From: Collinsella sp.
GTDB taxonomy: Bacteria > Actinomycetota > Coriobacteriia > Coriobacteriales > Coriobacteriaceae
NCBI GenBank assembly: GCA_031294825.1
Contig: JAUMPM010000015.1
Span: 1 to 22,940 of the forward strand
DNA length: 22,940 nt
Direction: 5' to 3'
Shown here: piece by piece, positions 14,423-22,940 of the stretch
How the letters are laid out: each line of letters starts with the position of its first letter
Numbering within the stretch: the first letter of the stretch is position 1
The notes under the pieces: model-generated
Databases searched by the model: none
The model's input: the letters and a program-made list of their open reading frames with translations, nothing else
Told to the model about the DNA's origin: nothing
Program-made: the position numbers and the translations under genes

Positions 14423-15622
14423 ATGGCCGAGATCGTTCTCAAACATGTTCAGAAGGTGTATCCCAACAACGAGTCCAAAAAGAAGGGCTTCTTTGGCAAA
14501 AAGAAGAAGACCGAGGAGAAGAAGCACAACCTCAAGGTTACCGAGGACGGCGTGCTCGCGGTAGAGGACTTTAATCTCACCGTGCATGACCAGGAGTTTG
14601 TCGTTCTCGTTGGCCCGTCTGGCTGCGGCAAGTCCACGACGATGCGCATGGTCGCTGGCCTGGAGGACATCACTTCGGGCGACGTGCTCATCGACGGCAA
14701 GCGCGTCAACGACGTGGCGCCCAAGGACCGCGACATTGCCATGGTGTTCCAGAGCTATGCTCTGTACCCCAATATGACGGTGTACGAGAACATGGCGTTT
14801 ACGCTTGAGCTCAAGAAGGTCCCCAAGGACGAGATCGACCGTAAGGTTCGCTCTGCTGCCGAGATCCTGGGCATTACCGAGTACCTCGACCGTAAGCCCA
14901 AGGCGCTCTCGGGCGGTCAGCGTCAGCGCGTCGCCATCGGCCGCGCCATCGTGCGTGACCCCAAGGTCTTCCTGATGGACGAGCCGCTGTCTAACCTGGA
15001 CGCCAAGCTCCGTAACCAAATGCGTGCCGAGCTCATCAAGCTGCGTCACGAGATCAAGGGCACCTTTATCTACGTTACCCACGACCAGACCGAGGCCATG
15101 ACCCTCGGCGATCGTATCGTGGTCATGAAGGACGGCGTCGTCCAGCAGATCGCCACCCCGCAGGAGGTCTTCAACCACCCCGCGAACATCTTCGTCGCCG
15201 GCTTTATCGGCGTGCCGCAGATGAACTTCTTCGATGCCCAGCTGGTGCACTCGGGCAACGGCTTTACCGTCAAGACCGAGGACATGAATGTGGCGCTCGC
15301 TCCCGAGACCTGCGCTCAGCTTGCTCTCAACTGGGACGGCGGCGACGTGAAGGAGATCACGGCCGGCGTGCGCCCCGAGCAGATTCTGCTTGCCGACAAG
15401 GACGAGGAGGGTGCGCTCCAGGGTACCGTCGAGGTGACCGAGCTCATGGGCTCGACCGAGCATGTCCACGTGACCGCTCCCGACGGCCAGTTTGTTCTGA
15501 TTATCCCCGTCGTCGACCTCGAGGCCAAGGGCGCGCTCAAGGCTGGCGACACCATCTGGTTCAAGTTCGAGAAGAACGCGACCCACCTCTTCGATAAGGT
15601 CTCTGGCAAGAACCTTATCTAG
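14423..15622 (+). CDS. Sugar ABC transporter ATPase (MsmK/UgpC/MalK type)
   Basis: This 399-residue ATPase should energise the preceding importer. It has Walker A GPSGCGKST (residues 64-72), Q-loop FQSYALYPNMTV, signature LSGGQRQRVAIGRA, Walker B VFLMDEPLSNLDAKL and switch His in YVTHDQTEAM. A C-terminal OB/TOBE region of about 130 residues follows, as in MalK/MsmK regulators. A Lys-rich insertion (about residues 17-37, including KKKGFFGKKKK) interrupts the first strands before Walker A; similar inserts occur in some Gram-positive MsmX-type ATPases. AAAGG lies upstream of the ATG. MsmK-type ATPases often serve several importers, so this one may be shared. Together with the binding protein and two permeases it completes a transporter. 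Confidence 0.93.
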   Translation: MAEIVLKHVQKVYPNNESKKKGFFGKKKKTEEKKHNLKVTEDGVLAVEDFNLTVHDQEFVVLVGPSGCGKSTTMRMVAGLEDITSGDVLIDGKRVNDVAPKDRDIAMVFQSYALYPNMTVYENMAFTLELKKVPKDEIDRKVRSAAEILGITEYLDRKPKALSGGQRQRVAIGRAIVRDPKVFLMDEPLSNLDAKLRNQMRAELIKLRHEIKGTFIYVTHDQTEAMTLGDRIVVMKDGVVQQIATPQEVFNHPANIFVAGFIGVPQMNFFDAQLVHSGNGFTVKTEDMNVALAPETCAQLALNWDGGDVKEITAGVRPEQILLADKDEEGALQGTVEVTELMGSTEHVHVTAPDGQFVLIIPVVDLEAKGALKAGDTIWFKFEKNATHLFDKVSGKNLI

Positions 15623-15690
15623 GCCCGGTGCATCCAGGCCCTCCCTTTGGGCGACTGCGGTATTGCCATCCTTTTGCCGCGGTCACATAT

Positions 15691-15736
15691 AAGGCTCCCC
15701 TCCCGTCCACTGGGCGAGAGGGGAGCCTTTCTTTGT
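15691..15736 (+). terminator. Intrinsic terminator of the sugar ABC operon
   Basis: AAGGCTCCCCTC (15691-15702) pairs with GAGGGGAGCCTT (15718-15729) over 12 bp, followed by TCTTTGTG. It ends the plus-strand operon. Confidence 0.85.
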
Positions 15737-15762
15737 GTTGGGGCTGTCTGACCGGTCGTTTG

Positions 15763-15978
15763 TCTCGATCTGTAACGGGTGAGGCTGATTTCGGACGTTA
15801 GATGTTACAGATCGAGACGGTTCCGCTGAGCTAACCATTTCATCTAAATCTGTAACACCAAAGGTGAATTTCAGCTGCTAGATGTTACAGATCGAGATAA
15901 ACCCAAGGGGAGGGGCCGGTATGTCTCAATCTGTAACAGCTGGGACCGTTTTTACCGAGTAGTTGTTACAGATCGAGA
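15763..15978. repeat. Array of six alternating 14-nt half-sites (three 55-nt inverted-repeat units)
   Basis: Three units lie at 15763-15817, 15843-15897 and 15924-15978. Each is exactly 55 nt: a left half like TCTCGATCTGTAAC, a 27-nt centre, and a right half GTTACAGATCGAGA. The right halves are identical in all three; the left halves have 0, 2 and 1 mismatches. Half-sites start at 15763, 15804, 15843, 15884, 15924 and 15965, so spacing is 39-41 nt with orientation alternating each time. The 27-nt centres differ but share a central TTT and a TAG near the right end. The array sits between the terminators of two convergent operons. No protein frame covers it. Function unknown. Confidence 0.9.
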
Positions 15979-16018
15979 TTGTTTGGCCGAGTTGGGTCGC
16001 AGGGTAACGTGCGGGCAC

Positions 16019-16051
16019 AAAAAACGGAGCCGTGTTGCCACGACTCCGTTT
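16019..16051 (-). terminator. Intrinsic terminator of malQ-glgP
   Basis: Read on the minus strand, AAACGGAGTCGTG, loop GCAA and CACGGCTCCGTTTTTT form a stem ending in a T-run, about 30 nt after the phosphorylase stop codon. Confidence 0.85.
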
Positions 16052-16079
16052 CTCAAGAGGATGGGTAAGGGAAGCGAAA

Positions 16080-18347
<2,268 letters not shown>

Positions 18348-18393
18348 GTTTTCTCCTGTGATGGGTTGTTTCATGTCTGCAATTCATAAGAAG

Positions 18394-18427
18394 CCCGCGC
18401 GAGGGGATTGGGGTGGCCTCGCGCGGG
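18394..18427 (-). other. Intercistronic hairpin between malQ and glgP
   Basis: CCCGCGCGAGG (18394-18404) pairs perfectly with CCTCGCGCGGG (18417-18427). On the minus strand only CTTCTT follows, so termination is probably partial. It may favour malQ expression or stabilise the transcript. Confidence 0.6.
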
Positions 18428-18475
18428 AAAAGCAAGCGCGTCCGCACGGTGGGGAGGGGTCGGGCGCGGTGGCTC

Positions 18476-19981
18476 CTATTGAGGAAGCTCGATTTCGGCT
18501 TCCGACGGGATGCGGAAGTAGGTCTCGGTCCAGTCAGTGAGTTTGTGCTCGAGCTCGCGGGTGATGGCGCCGTCGAGCATGCGCCAGGTCCAGTTGCCGC
18601 CCAGCGTGGCAGGGGTGTTGATGCGCGCCTCGTTGCCCAAGTTGAGCAGGTCTTGCATGGTGTAGATGCACGTGTCACTCACGCTGGCGGCGATGGTGCG
18701 ATTGAGTGCATCTGCCATGGGTTCGCCGGCCTGCTGATGGGTGTACAGGGCTGTCTGCTCGCGTTGACGCGGGGTGGCCGTTCCCTCAAACCAACCGCGC
18801 GCCGTCTCGTTGTCGTGGGTGCCCACATAGGCGACGGTGTTGGCGATGTAGTTATGCGGCAGGTAGTACGAGTTGGTACCCTCAAAGGCAAACTGCAGGA
18901 TCTTCATGCCGGGGAAGCCCGAGTTGTCGCGCATGTCGATGACGCCGGGGGTGAGGAAGCCCAGGTCCTCGGCGATGATGGGCAGCGTGCCGAGCTTTTC
19001 CTCGAGCGTCTTGAAGAACTTGAGGCCGGGACCCTGCGTCCACGAACCGTAGGACGAATCGGGCGAGGAGAACGGCACCTCCCAATAGGCCTCGAAGCCG
19101 CGGAAGTGATCCAGGCGGATGACGTCGTACATGTCGAGGGCGGCGCGAATGCGGCCCTCCCACCAGGAGAAGCCGTCGGACTCCATGGCGTCCCAGTCGT
19201 AGATGGGGTTGCCCCAGTACTGGCCGGTGGCCGAGAACTGGTCGGGCGGCGTGCCGGCGACGCTCACGGGATTGCCGGCGGCGTCGATCTTAAAGAGCTC
19301 AGGCGTCGCCCACATCTCGACGGAGTCACGCGAGACATAGATGGGCAGGTCGCCGATGATGAGAATGTCGCGCTCGTTGGCATAGGCCTTGAGGCGGCTC
19401 CATTGGCGGTCGAAGAAATACTGCGTCATCTGGTGGTAGAGCATGCGCGCGGGATGGGCGGCGCAGACCTTGGCAGATGCTTCGCCGCGGGTGCGCAGTT
19501 CTGCGGGCCACTCCCAAAACGCCTTGAGTCCGCACTCCTCTTTGACGGTCATGAACTCGCAGTAGGGGATGAGCCAGTCCTCGTTGGCCTGGATAAAGTC
19601 ATCGAAATCGGCCGGCTTGTCGGCAGCAAAGCGCTCGGCGGCGCGGTCGAGAATCTGACGGCGGCCGCCAAAGATAGCACCGTAGTCGACGTTACTGGGG
19701 TCGGATCCCAGGTACACGCCATCGATATCGCGCTGCTCCAGATACCCTGTCTCGATAAGCTCGGCAAAGTCGATAAAGTTGGGGTTGCCTGCGCGGGCCG
19801 AGAACGACTGATAGGGCGAATCGCCATAGCTGGTCGTCGTAAGGGGCAGAATCTGCCAGTAATGTTGTTTGCACGAGGCGAGAAAATCGACGAAGTCGTA
19901 GGCATTCCAGCCAAAGCCGCCGATTCCGTATGGTCCGGGCAGAGATGAGACGGGCATGAGGACGCCGCTTGCACGCTCCAT
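18476..19981 (-). CDS. malQ: 4-alpha-glucanotransferase (amylomaltase)
   Basis: This 501-residue GH77 enzyme transfers alpha-1,4-glucan segments between maltodextrins and releases glucose, producing longer chains for the phosphorylase. The N-terminus ERASGVLMPVSSLPGPYGIG is the classic GH77 opening. The catalytic Asp nucleophile lies in RLDHFRGFEAYW, the Glu acid/base in IAEDLGFLTPGV and the third carboxylate in THDNETARGW. The length matches the short bacterial/plant-type enzymes. The start at ATG 19981 fits the family N-terminus and follows GGTGAG; an upstream TTG (19996) would add five residues. It is the first gene of malQ-glgP, and its upstream region carries the GntR-type palindrome. 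Confidence 0.95.
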   Translation of the reverse strand: MERASGVLMPVSSLPGPYGIGGFGWNAYDFVDFLASCKQHYWQILPLTTTSYGDSPYQSFSARAGNPNFIDFAELIETGYLEQRDIDGVYLGSDPSNVDYGAIFGGRRQILDRAAERFAADKPADFDDFIQANEDWLIPYCEFMTVKEECGLKAFWEWPAELRTRGEASAKVCAAHPARMLYHQMTQYFFDRQWSRLKAYANERDILIIGDLPIYVSRDSVEMWATPELFKIDAAGNPVSVAGTPPDQFSATGQYWGNPIYDWDAMESDGFSWWEGRIRAALDMYDVIRLDHFRGFEAYWEVPFSSPDSSYGSWTQGPGLKFFKTLEEKLGTLPIIAEDLGFLTPGVIDMRDNSGFPGMKILQFAFEGTNSYYLPHNYIANTVAYVGTHDNETARGWFEGTATPRQREQTALYTHQQAGEPMADALNRTIAASVSDTCIYTMQDLLNLGNEARINTPATLGGNWTWRMLDGAITRELEHKLTDWTETYFRIPSEAEIELPQ

Positions 19982-20061
19982 GAATGCGCTCACCAACCTT
20001 CTTGTTGTGGGGTCGGCCTGCCGATGGGTGTGCAGTCCGCCTCCGATGTTCTGATTCGATA

Positions 20062-20093
20062 CGCCTATTGTAAAACATGTTGTTTAAACATGT
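20062..20093 (-). promoter_or_regulatory. malQ promoter region with GntR-type operator
   Basis: TTGTTTAAACAT (20080-20091 on the plus strand) lies within the wider inverted repeat ACATGT ... ACATGT. On the minus strand TACAAT (20067-20072) is a good -10 box just downstream of it, so the operator occupies the -35/spacer region. The core GTTTAAAC matches the PTS and gntR promoters. Confidence 0.55.
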
Positions 20094-20145
20094 ACAGGCA
20101 AGATAAAAAAGTTGGTCGATTTTCGGCGAATGGTTACATGCCATG

Positions 20146-20181
20146 AAAAAAAGCCCCGACCTCACAACGTGAGATCGGGGC
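20146..20181 (-). terminator. Intrinsic terminator of galE
   Basis: On the minus strand GCCCCGATCTCAC, loop GTT and GTGAGGTCGGGGC form a 13-bp stem (one G-T pair) followed by seven T, about 20 nt after the galE stop codon. Confidence 0.9.
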
Positions 20182-20203
20182 AAGAGCGGTATGTAGGTTT
20201 TTG

Positions 20204-21265
20204 CTACTCGGCGTCGGCGAAGCCGTTGGGGTTGTGGCTCTGCCAGTTCCAGCTATCGCGGCACATGTCCGCGATGTCGTACTGGGCCTTCCAGCCCATC
20301 ATGCGCTCGGCCTTGGAGGCATCGCACCAGTTGGCAGCGATGTCGCCGGCGCGGCGCTCGCGGATCACATAGGGCAGCTCCTTGCCACAAGCCTTGGAGA
20401 AGGCGGCAACGACCTCGAGTACCGAGGTGCCGGTGCCGGTGCCCAGGTTAAAGATCTCGACGCCGGTTTTGCCGTTCATCCAGTTAAGGGCGGCAACGTG
20501 ACCAGAGGCCAGATCGCACACGTGGATGTAGTCGCGCACGCCGGTGCCGTCGGGGGTGGGGTAGTCGTTGCCAAAGACCTGAACGGCCTCGAGCTTGCCC
20601 ACGGCGACCTGGGCGACATAAGGCACCAGGTTGTTGGGGATGCCCTTGGGATCCTCGCCGATCAGGCCCGACGGATGGGCGCCGATGGGGTTGAAGTAAC
20701 GGAGCAGCACGACGTCCCACTCGGGGTCGGCGGTGTGGACGTCCATGAGGATCTGCTCAATCATCCACTTGGTCCAGCCATAGGGGTTGGTCGCGGGCTT
20801 CTTGGGGTCCTCTTCGGTGACGGGCGGATTGTCCGGATCGCCGTAGACGGTCGAAGAGCTCGAGAAGATGATGGACTTACAACCGTGGTTGCGCATGACG
20901 TCGATGAGCACCAGGGTGTTCTCGATATTGTTGTGGTAGTACTCGACGGGCTTGCTCACCGACTCGCCAACGGCCTTAAAGCCGGCGAAGTGGATGACGC
21001 GGTCGATCTGGTGGGTATCGAAGATCTTGTTCATCGCATCGCGGTCGAGCACGTTGGCCTCGTAGAAGGTGAGGTTCTTGGCGGCCTCGTCGCCCACGAT
21101 GGTCTTGACGCGGTCGATGGCAACGGCGCTGGAGTTGGAGAGGTCATCGACGACGACAACCTGGTAGCCACCCTCGAGCAGCTGAACGACGGTGTGCGAG
21201 CCGATAAAGCCGGCGCCGCCGGTAACGAGGACGCAGGTGTCTTTGGGGTCGAGTGCTTTGGACAT
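20204..21265 (-). CDS. galE: UDP-glucose 4-epimerase
   Basis: This 353-residue short-chain dehydrogenase-type epimerase interconverts UDP-glucose and UDP-galactose with bound NAD. The Rossmann motif is GGAGFIGSH near the N-terminus, the Ser region is SSSSTVYG and the catalytic Tyr/Lys pair is in YGWTK. A GalE-type substrate segment (LLRYFNPIGAHPSGLIGEDP) follows. The start at 21265 (MSKALDPKD) is preceded by TAGGAGA at a normal distance; a longer frame to 21328 has no support. A perfect -10 box TATACT lies upstream (21303-21308, minus strand). It has its own terminator, so it is probably transcribed alone and serves galactose use or cell-surface polysaccharides. Confidence 0.95.
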   Translation of the reverse strand: MSKALDPKDTCVLVTGGAGFIGSHTVVQLLEGGYQVVVVDDLSNSSAVAIDRVKTIVGDEAAKNLTFYEANVLDRDAMNKIFDTHQIDRVIHFAGFKAVGESVSKPVEYYHNNIENTLVLIDVMRNHGCKSIIFSSSSTVYGDPDNPPVTEEDPKKPATNPYGWTKWMIEQILMDVHTADPEWDVVLLRYFNPIGAHPSGLIGEDPKGIPNNLVPYVAQVAVGKLEAVQVFGNDYPTPDGTGVRDYIHVCDLASGHVAALNWMNGKTGVEIFNLGTGTGTSVLEVVAAFSKACGKELPYVIRERRAGDIAANWCDASKAERMMGWKAQYDIADMCRDSWNWQSHNPNGFADAE

Positions 21266-21302
21266 GTAGTCTCCTATCGAATCAGGAACACTTCTTGAGG
21301 GG

Positions 21303-21308
21303 AGTATA
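21303..21308 (-). promoter_or_regulatory. -10 box of galE
   Basis: TATACT on the minus strand, 38 nt before the galE ATG; the matching -35 box is weak. Confidence 0.5.
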
Positions 21309-21461
21309 GCGCAGCTGGGGGCGCCCAAAACACGCGGGGCAGGAAAACCAGAGGATTGATGTTAACGTACTCATAGGGTGTTATTTGCATAATCCTTACC
21401 TTGGGTGTGGGACGTATTTGCGAGCCGCTGACCATACTTTTCCAGCCGTTCGTGGAAATAG

Positions 21462-21489
21462 TTGGGACAAGCGCGATGTGCGTTAATAT
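21462..21489 (+). promoter_or_regulatory. Possible promoter of the wall hydrolase gene
   Basis: TTGGGA (21462-21467) and TAATAT (21484-21489) are separated by 16 nt, 45 nt before the start codon. Apart from this and the galE -10 box, I see nothing in the 268-nt divergent region. Confidence 0.45.
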
Positions 21490-21533
21490 GTTTGAGTTGA
21501 GCGACATATAAATAAGCATGTAACGGAGTACAT

Positions 21534-22739
21534 ATGTCACCGAACAACGATTCCATTTTTACGCAGGAGCTTTCGCGCCGCACTGCCCTTAAGGCTCTTT
21601 TCGGCGCCGCTTCCGCGGCTGTTCTTTTTGGCCTGCCTGCTCGCGCCCATGCGGCTGAGGCCAGCCAAGAAACCACCGACAAACTGAATGCCGCCCAGGC
21701 CCAGCTCGACGAGGTCCAGGCCCAGCTCGACAGCATCGCTAATGAGTACGCGACGCTCGCCAACAAGAATGCCCAGACCCTCAGCGATATCGAGGGCGTA
21801 CAGGGCCAGATTGACGAGACGCAGGCTCAGATCGACACCAAGAAGACCGAGCTCAAAGAGAAACGCAGCGACCTTTCCGATCGCGTTGCCGCCAGCTACA
21901 AGTCGGGCGGCACCAACATCCTGTCGTTGCTGCTGGCCTCTGGCTCGTTTGAGGAACTCGTCGCCAACGCGCATTACGTTGAGAAGATCAACAAGAGCGA
22001 CCGCGATGCCATCGAGGATATCCAGACCATCCAGGAAGAGCTCGATGCGCAAAAGACCGAGCTTGAGTCGCAGAAAGCCGACTTAGAGAAGCTCAAGGAC
22101 CAGCAGACGGCTCAGATGCAGGATATGCAGGCCAAGCAGCAAGAAGTCCAGACCGTGCTGAACGGTCTTTCCGACGACGTCAAGGAGCTCATGGCTCAGC
22201 GCGATTCCGAGATCCTCGCTGCCGCCCAGGCTGAGGAGGCTGCCAGGAAGGCCGCCGCTGCTGCCGCCGCCGCGAACAAGAACAATTCCTACTCGGGTGG
22301 TTCAAGCTCGGGTGGCGGATCGTACGCGCCCGGAACCCCGCAACAGAATGCCGGCTCGGGCAAACAGCAGGCCGTCATCAACGCGTGCTACTCTACGCCT
22401 TCGCCGGGTCAGAACTGGTGCGCGGCGTGGGTTACCAATGTCTTCCGTAACGCTGGCGTTGGCTACTTTGGCGGCAACGCGTGCGATATGTTTAACGCAT
22501 GGTGCTATAGCTCCGACCGCTCGGCATTGCAGGTGGGCATGATCGTGGCCGATTCCTCGCACAGCGGCACGGGTGCTCCGGGCCTTATCTACGGTCATGT
22601 GGGTATCTACGTTGGCGGCGGCATCGTTATGAGCAACGAGGGTGCCATTACATCGAAGTCGCTCGATTCGTTTATTAGCTTCTATGGCACTGGCTCTGGC
22701 GTGCGTTGGGGCTGGCTCGGCGGTATTGCGCTGTCGTAA
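21534..22739 (+). CDS. Tat-exported coiled-coil peptidoglycan hydrolase (CHAP/NlpC-P60-like)
   Basis: This 401-residue exported protein resembles the PcsB/CwlO/RipA type of cell-division and wall-remodelling hydrolase. The N-terminus has a twin-arginine signal (SRRTALKAL) ending at a likely AHA|AE cleavage site. Residues ~42-240 form a long heptad-rich coiled coil (Gln/Glu/Lys/Ala-rich), then an Ala run and a Ser/Gly linker. The last ~115 residues form a papain-like domain with Cys296 in NWCAAWV and His355 in YGHVGIYV, the expected catalytic pair. CGGAGTA lies just before the ATG. In PcsB-like proteins the coiled coil binds FtsEX and holds the hydrolase inactive; that link is inference here. 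Immediately after the stop codon lies a palindromic repeat element, and beyond it the tail of an apparent convergent paralogue. Confidence 0.88.
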   Translation: MSPNNDSIFTQELSRRTALKALFGAASAAVLFGLPARAHAAEASQETTDKLNAAQAQLDEVQAQLDSIANEYATLANKNAQTLSDIEGVQGQIDETQAQIDTKKTELKEKRSDLSDRVAASYKSGGTNILSLLLASGSFEELVANAHYVEKINKSDRDAIEDIQTIQEELDAQKTELESQKADLEKLKDQQTAQMQDMQAKQQEVQTVLNGLSDDVKELMAQRDSEILAAAQAEEAARKAAAAAAAANKNNSYSGGSSSGGGSYAPGTPQQNAGSGKQQAVINACYSTPSPGQNWCAAWVTNVFRNAGVGYFGGNACDMFNAWCYSSDRSALQVGMIVADSSHSGTGAPGLIYGHVGIYVGGGIVMSNEGAITSKSLDSFISFYGTGSGVRWGWLGGIALS

Positions 22740-22740
22740 C

Positions 22741-22907
22741 GGTGGTTTGAAGTAAGTTGGTCCGTGGCTGCCCGAAAGGCATTAGGTTGATCGCGAGTTC
22801 CGCACGAGCCGGAGAGCACTTAATGTGCTCTCCGTGCGAGCAGGGCTGTCCGAGCAGGCAACCTAATGCCTTTCCGGCAGCCACGGACCAACTTACTTCA
22901 AACCACC
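22741..22907 (+). repeat. Structured repeat element, copy 3, with 49-bp arms
   Basis: The core (22790-22858) matches copies 1 and 2 but has changed on both sides of its hairpin (GGAGAGCAC with GTGCTCTCC). The arms 22741-22789 and 22859-22907 are reverse complements at 48 of 49 positions. They differ in sequence from the copy 2 arms except for TTAGGTT/AACCTAA next to the core. The left arm begins one base after the hydrolase stop codon; the right arm ends one base before the stop codon of a convergent frame. No T-run follows. Confidence 0.88.
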
Positions 22908-22908
22908 C

Positions 22909-22940
22909 TTACTCCAGCCCCACACCGCCGAGCCAGCCCC
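22909..22940 (-). CDS. C-terminal tail of a convergent wall-hydrolase paralogue (partial)
   Basis: Read on the minus strand from the window edge, the frame gives GWLGGVGLE and then TAA (22909-22911). The upstream hydrolase ends GWLGGIALS then TAA, and a 16-nt stretch (GGGGCTGGCTCGGCGG) is identical in both. This is best explained by an inverted, convergent duplicate of the hydrolase gene. Only 9-10 codons are visible, so intactness is unknown. Confidence 0.6.
   Translation of the reverse strand, partial: GWLGGVGLE

Noticed and set aside
15763..15978. CRISPR array
   Set aside because: Repeats are only 14 nt, alternate in orientation, and pair within units; CRISPR repeats are direct and longer, and no cas gene is present.
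18413..19948. Long plus-strand frame opposite malQ (511 codons), and similar ones at 16707-17639, 20201-21298, and minus-strand 11149-12588 and 14390-15586
   Set aside because: All are exact shadows of strongly conserved enzymes or transporters on the other strand, without ribosome sites or family motifs.

Overview
The window looks like chromosome of a high-GC Gram-positive gut actinobacterium, most likely Coriobacteriia (Collinsella or a close relative). This rests on the GC-rich, strongly biased codon use of the transporter genes, Tat-type signal peptides, GAAAGG/GGAGG ribosome sites and overall gene mix. It is a judgement from recall, not from a database search.

Layout. (1) 1-2455: a truncated copy of a structured repeat, then a promoter, a 14-codon Ile/Val-rich leader peptide and a terminator (an attenuator) in front of a CstA-family transporter. 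(2) 2456-4735: a long protein with an N-terminal winged-helix-like part, a disordered Arg/Glu/Lys-rich middle and a JetD-like (DUF2220/Toprim) C-terminus, with no JetA/B/C genes beside it. (3) 4743-5329: a second copy of the repeat, tRNA-like debris and a tRNA-Gln gene. (4) 5368-10001, minus strand: a peptidoglycan-binding-domain protein, a polyprenyl diphosphate synthase, and a PTS EIIC-EIIB protein fused to a HAD phosphatase. (5) 10231-15622, plus strand: a GntR/UTRA regulator, then a complete sugar ABC importer (binding protein, two permeases, ATPase). (6) 15623-16079: a convergent intergenic region holding two terminators and a very regular array of six 14-nt half-sites in alternating orientation. 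(7) 16080-19981, minus strand: malQ followed by glycogen/maltodextrin phosphorylase. (8) 20204-21265: galE. (9) 21534-22940: a Tat-exported coiled-coil/CHAP-like wall hydrolase, a third copy of the structured repeat, and the tail of an apparent convergent paralogue of the hydrolase.

The genes between about 7.5 and 20 kb read as one alpha-glucan utilisation island. The ABC system imports maltodextrins, MalQ and the phosphorylase break them down to glucose and glucose-1-phosphate, and a separate PTS-phosphatase fusion handles another (possibly alpha-linked) sugar. The string TTGTTTAAAC occurs in the promoter regions of the PTS gene, gntR and malQ, and related sites precede the ABC operon, so the GntR protein probably controls the whole set.

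The two least explained structures are the alternating half-site array at 15763-15978 and the three-copy repeat. That repeat has a conserved ~70-nt core whose hairpin shows compensatory changes. In the two complete copies the core sits between long, near-perfect palindromic arms that differ from locus to locus.
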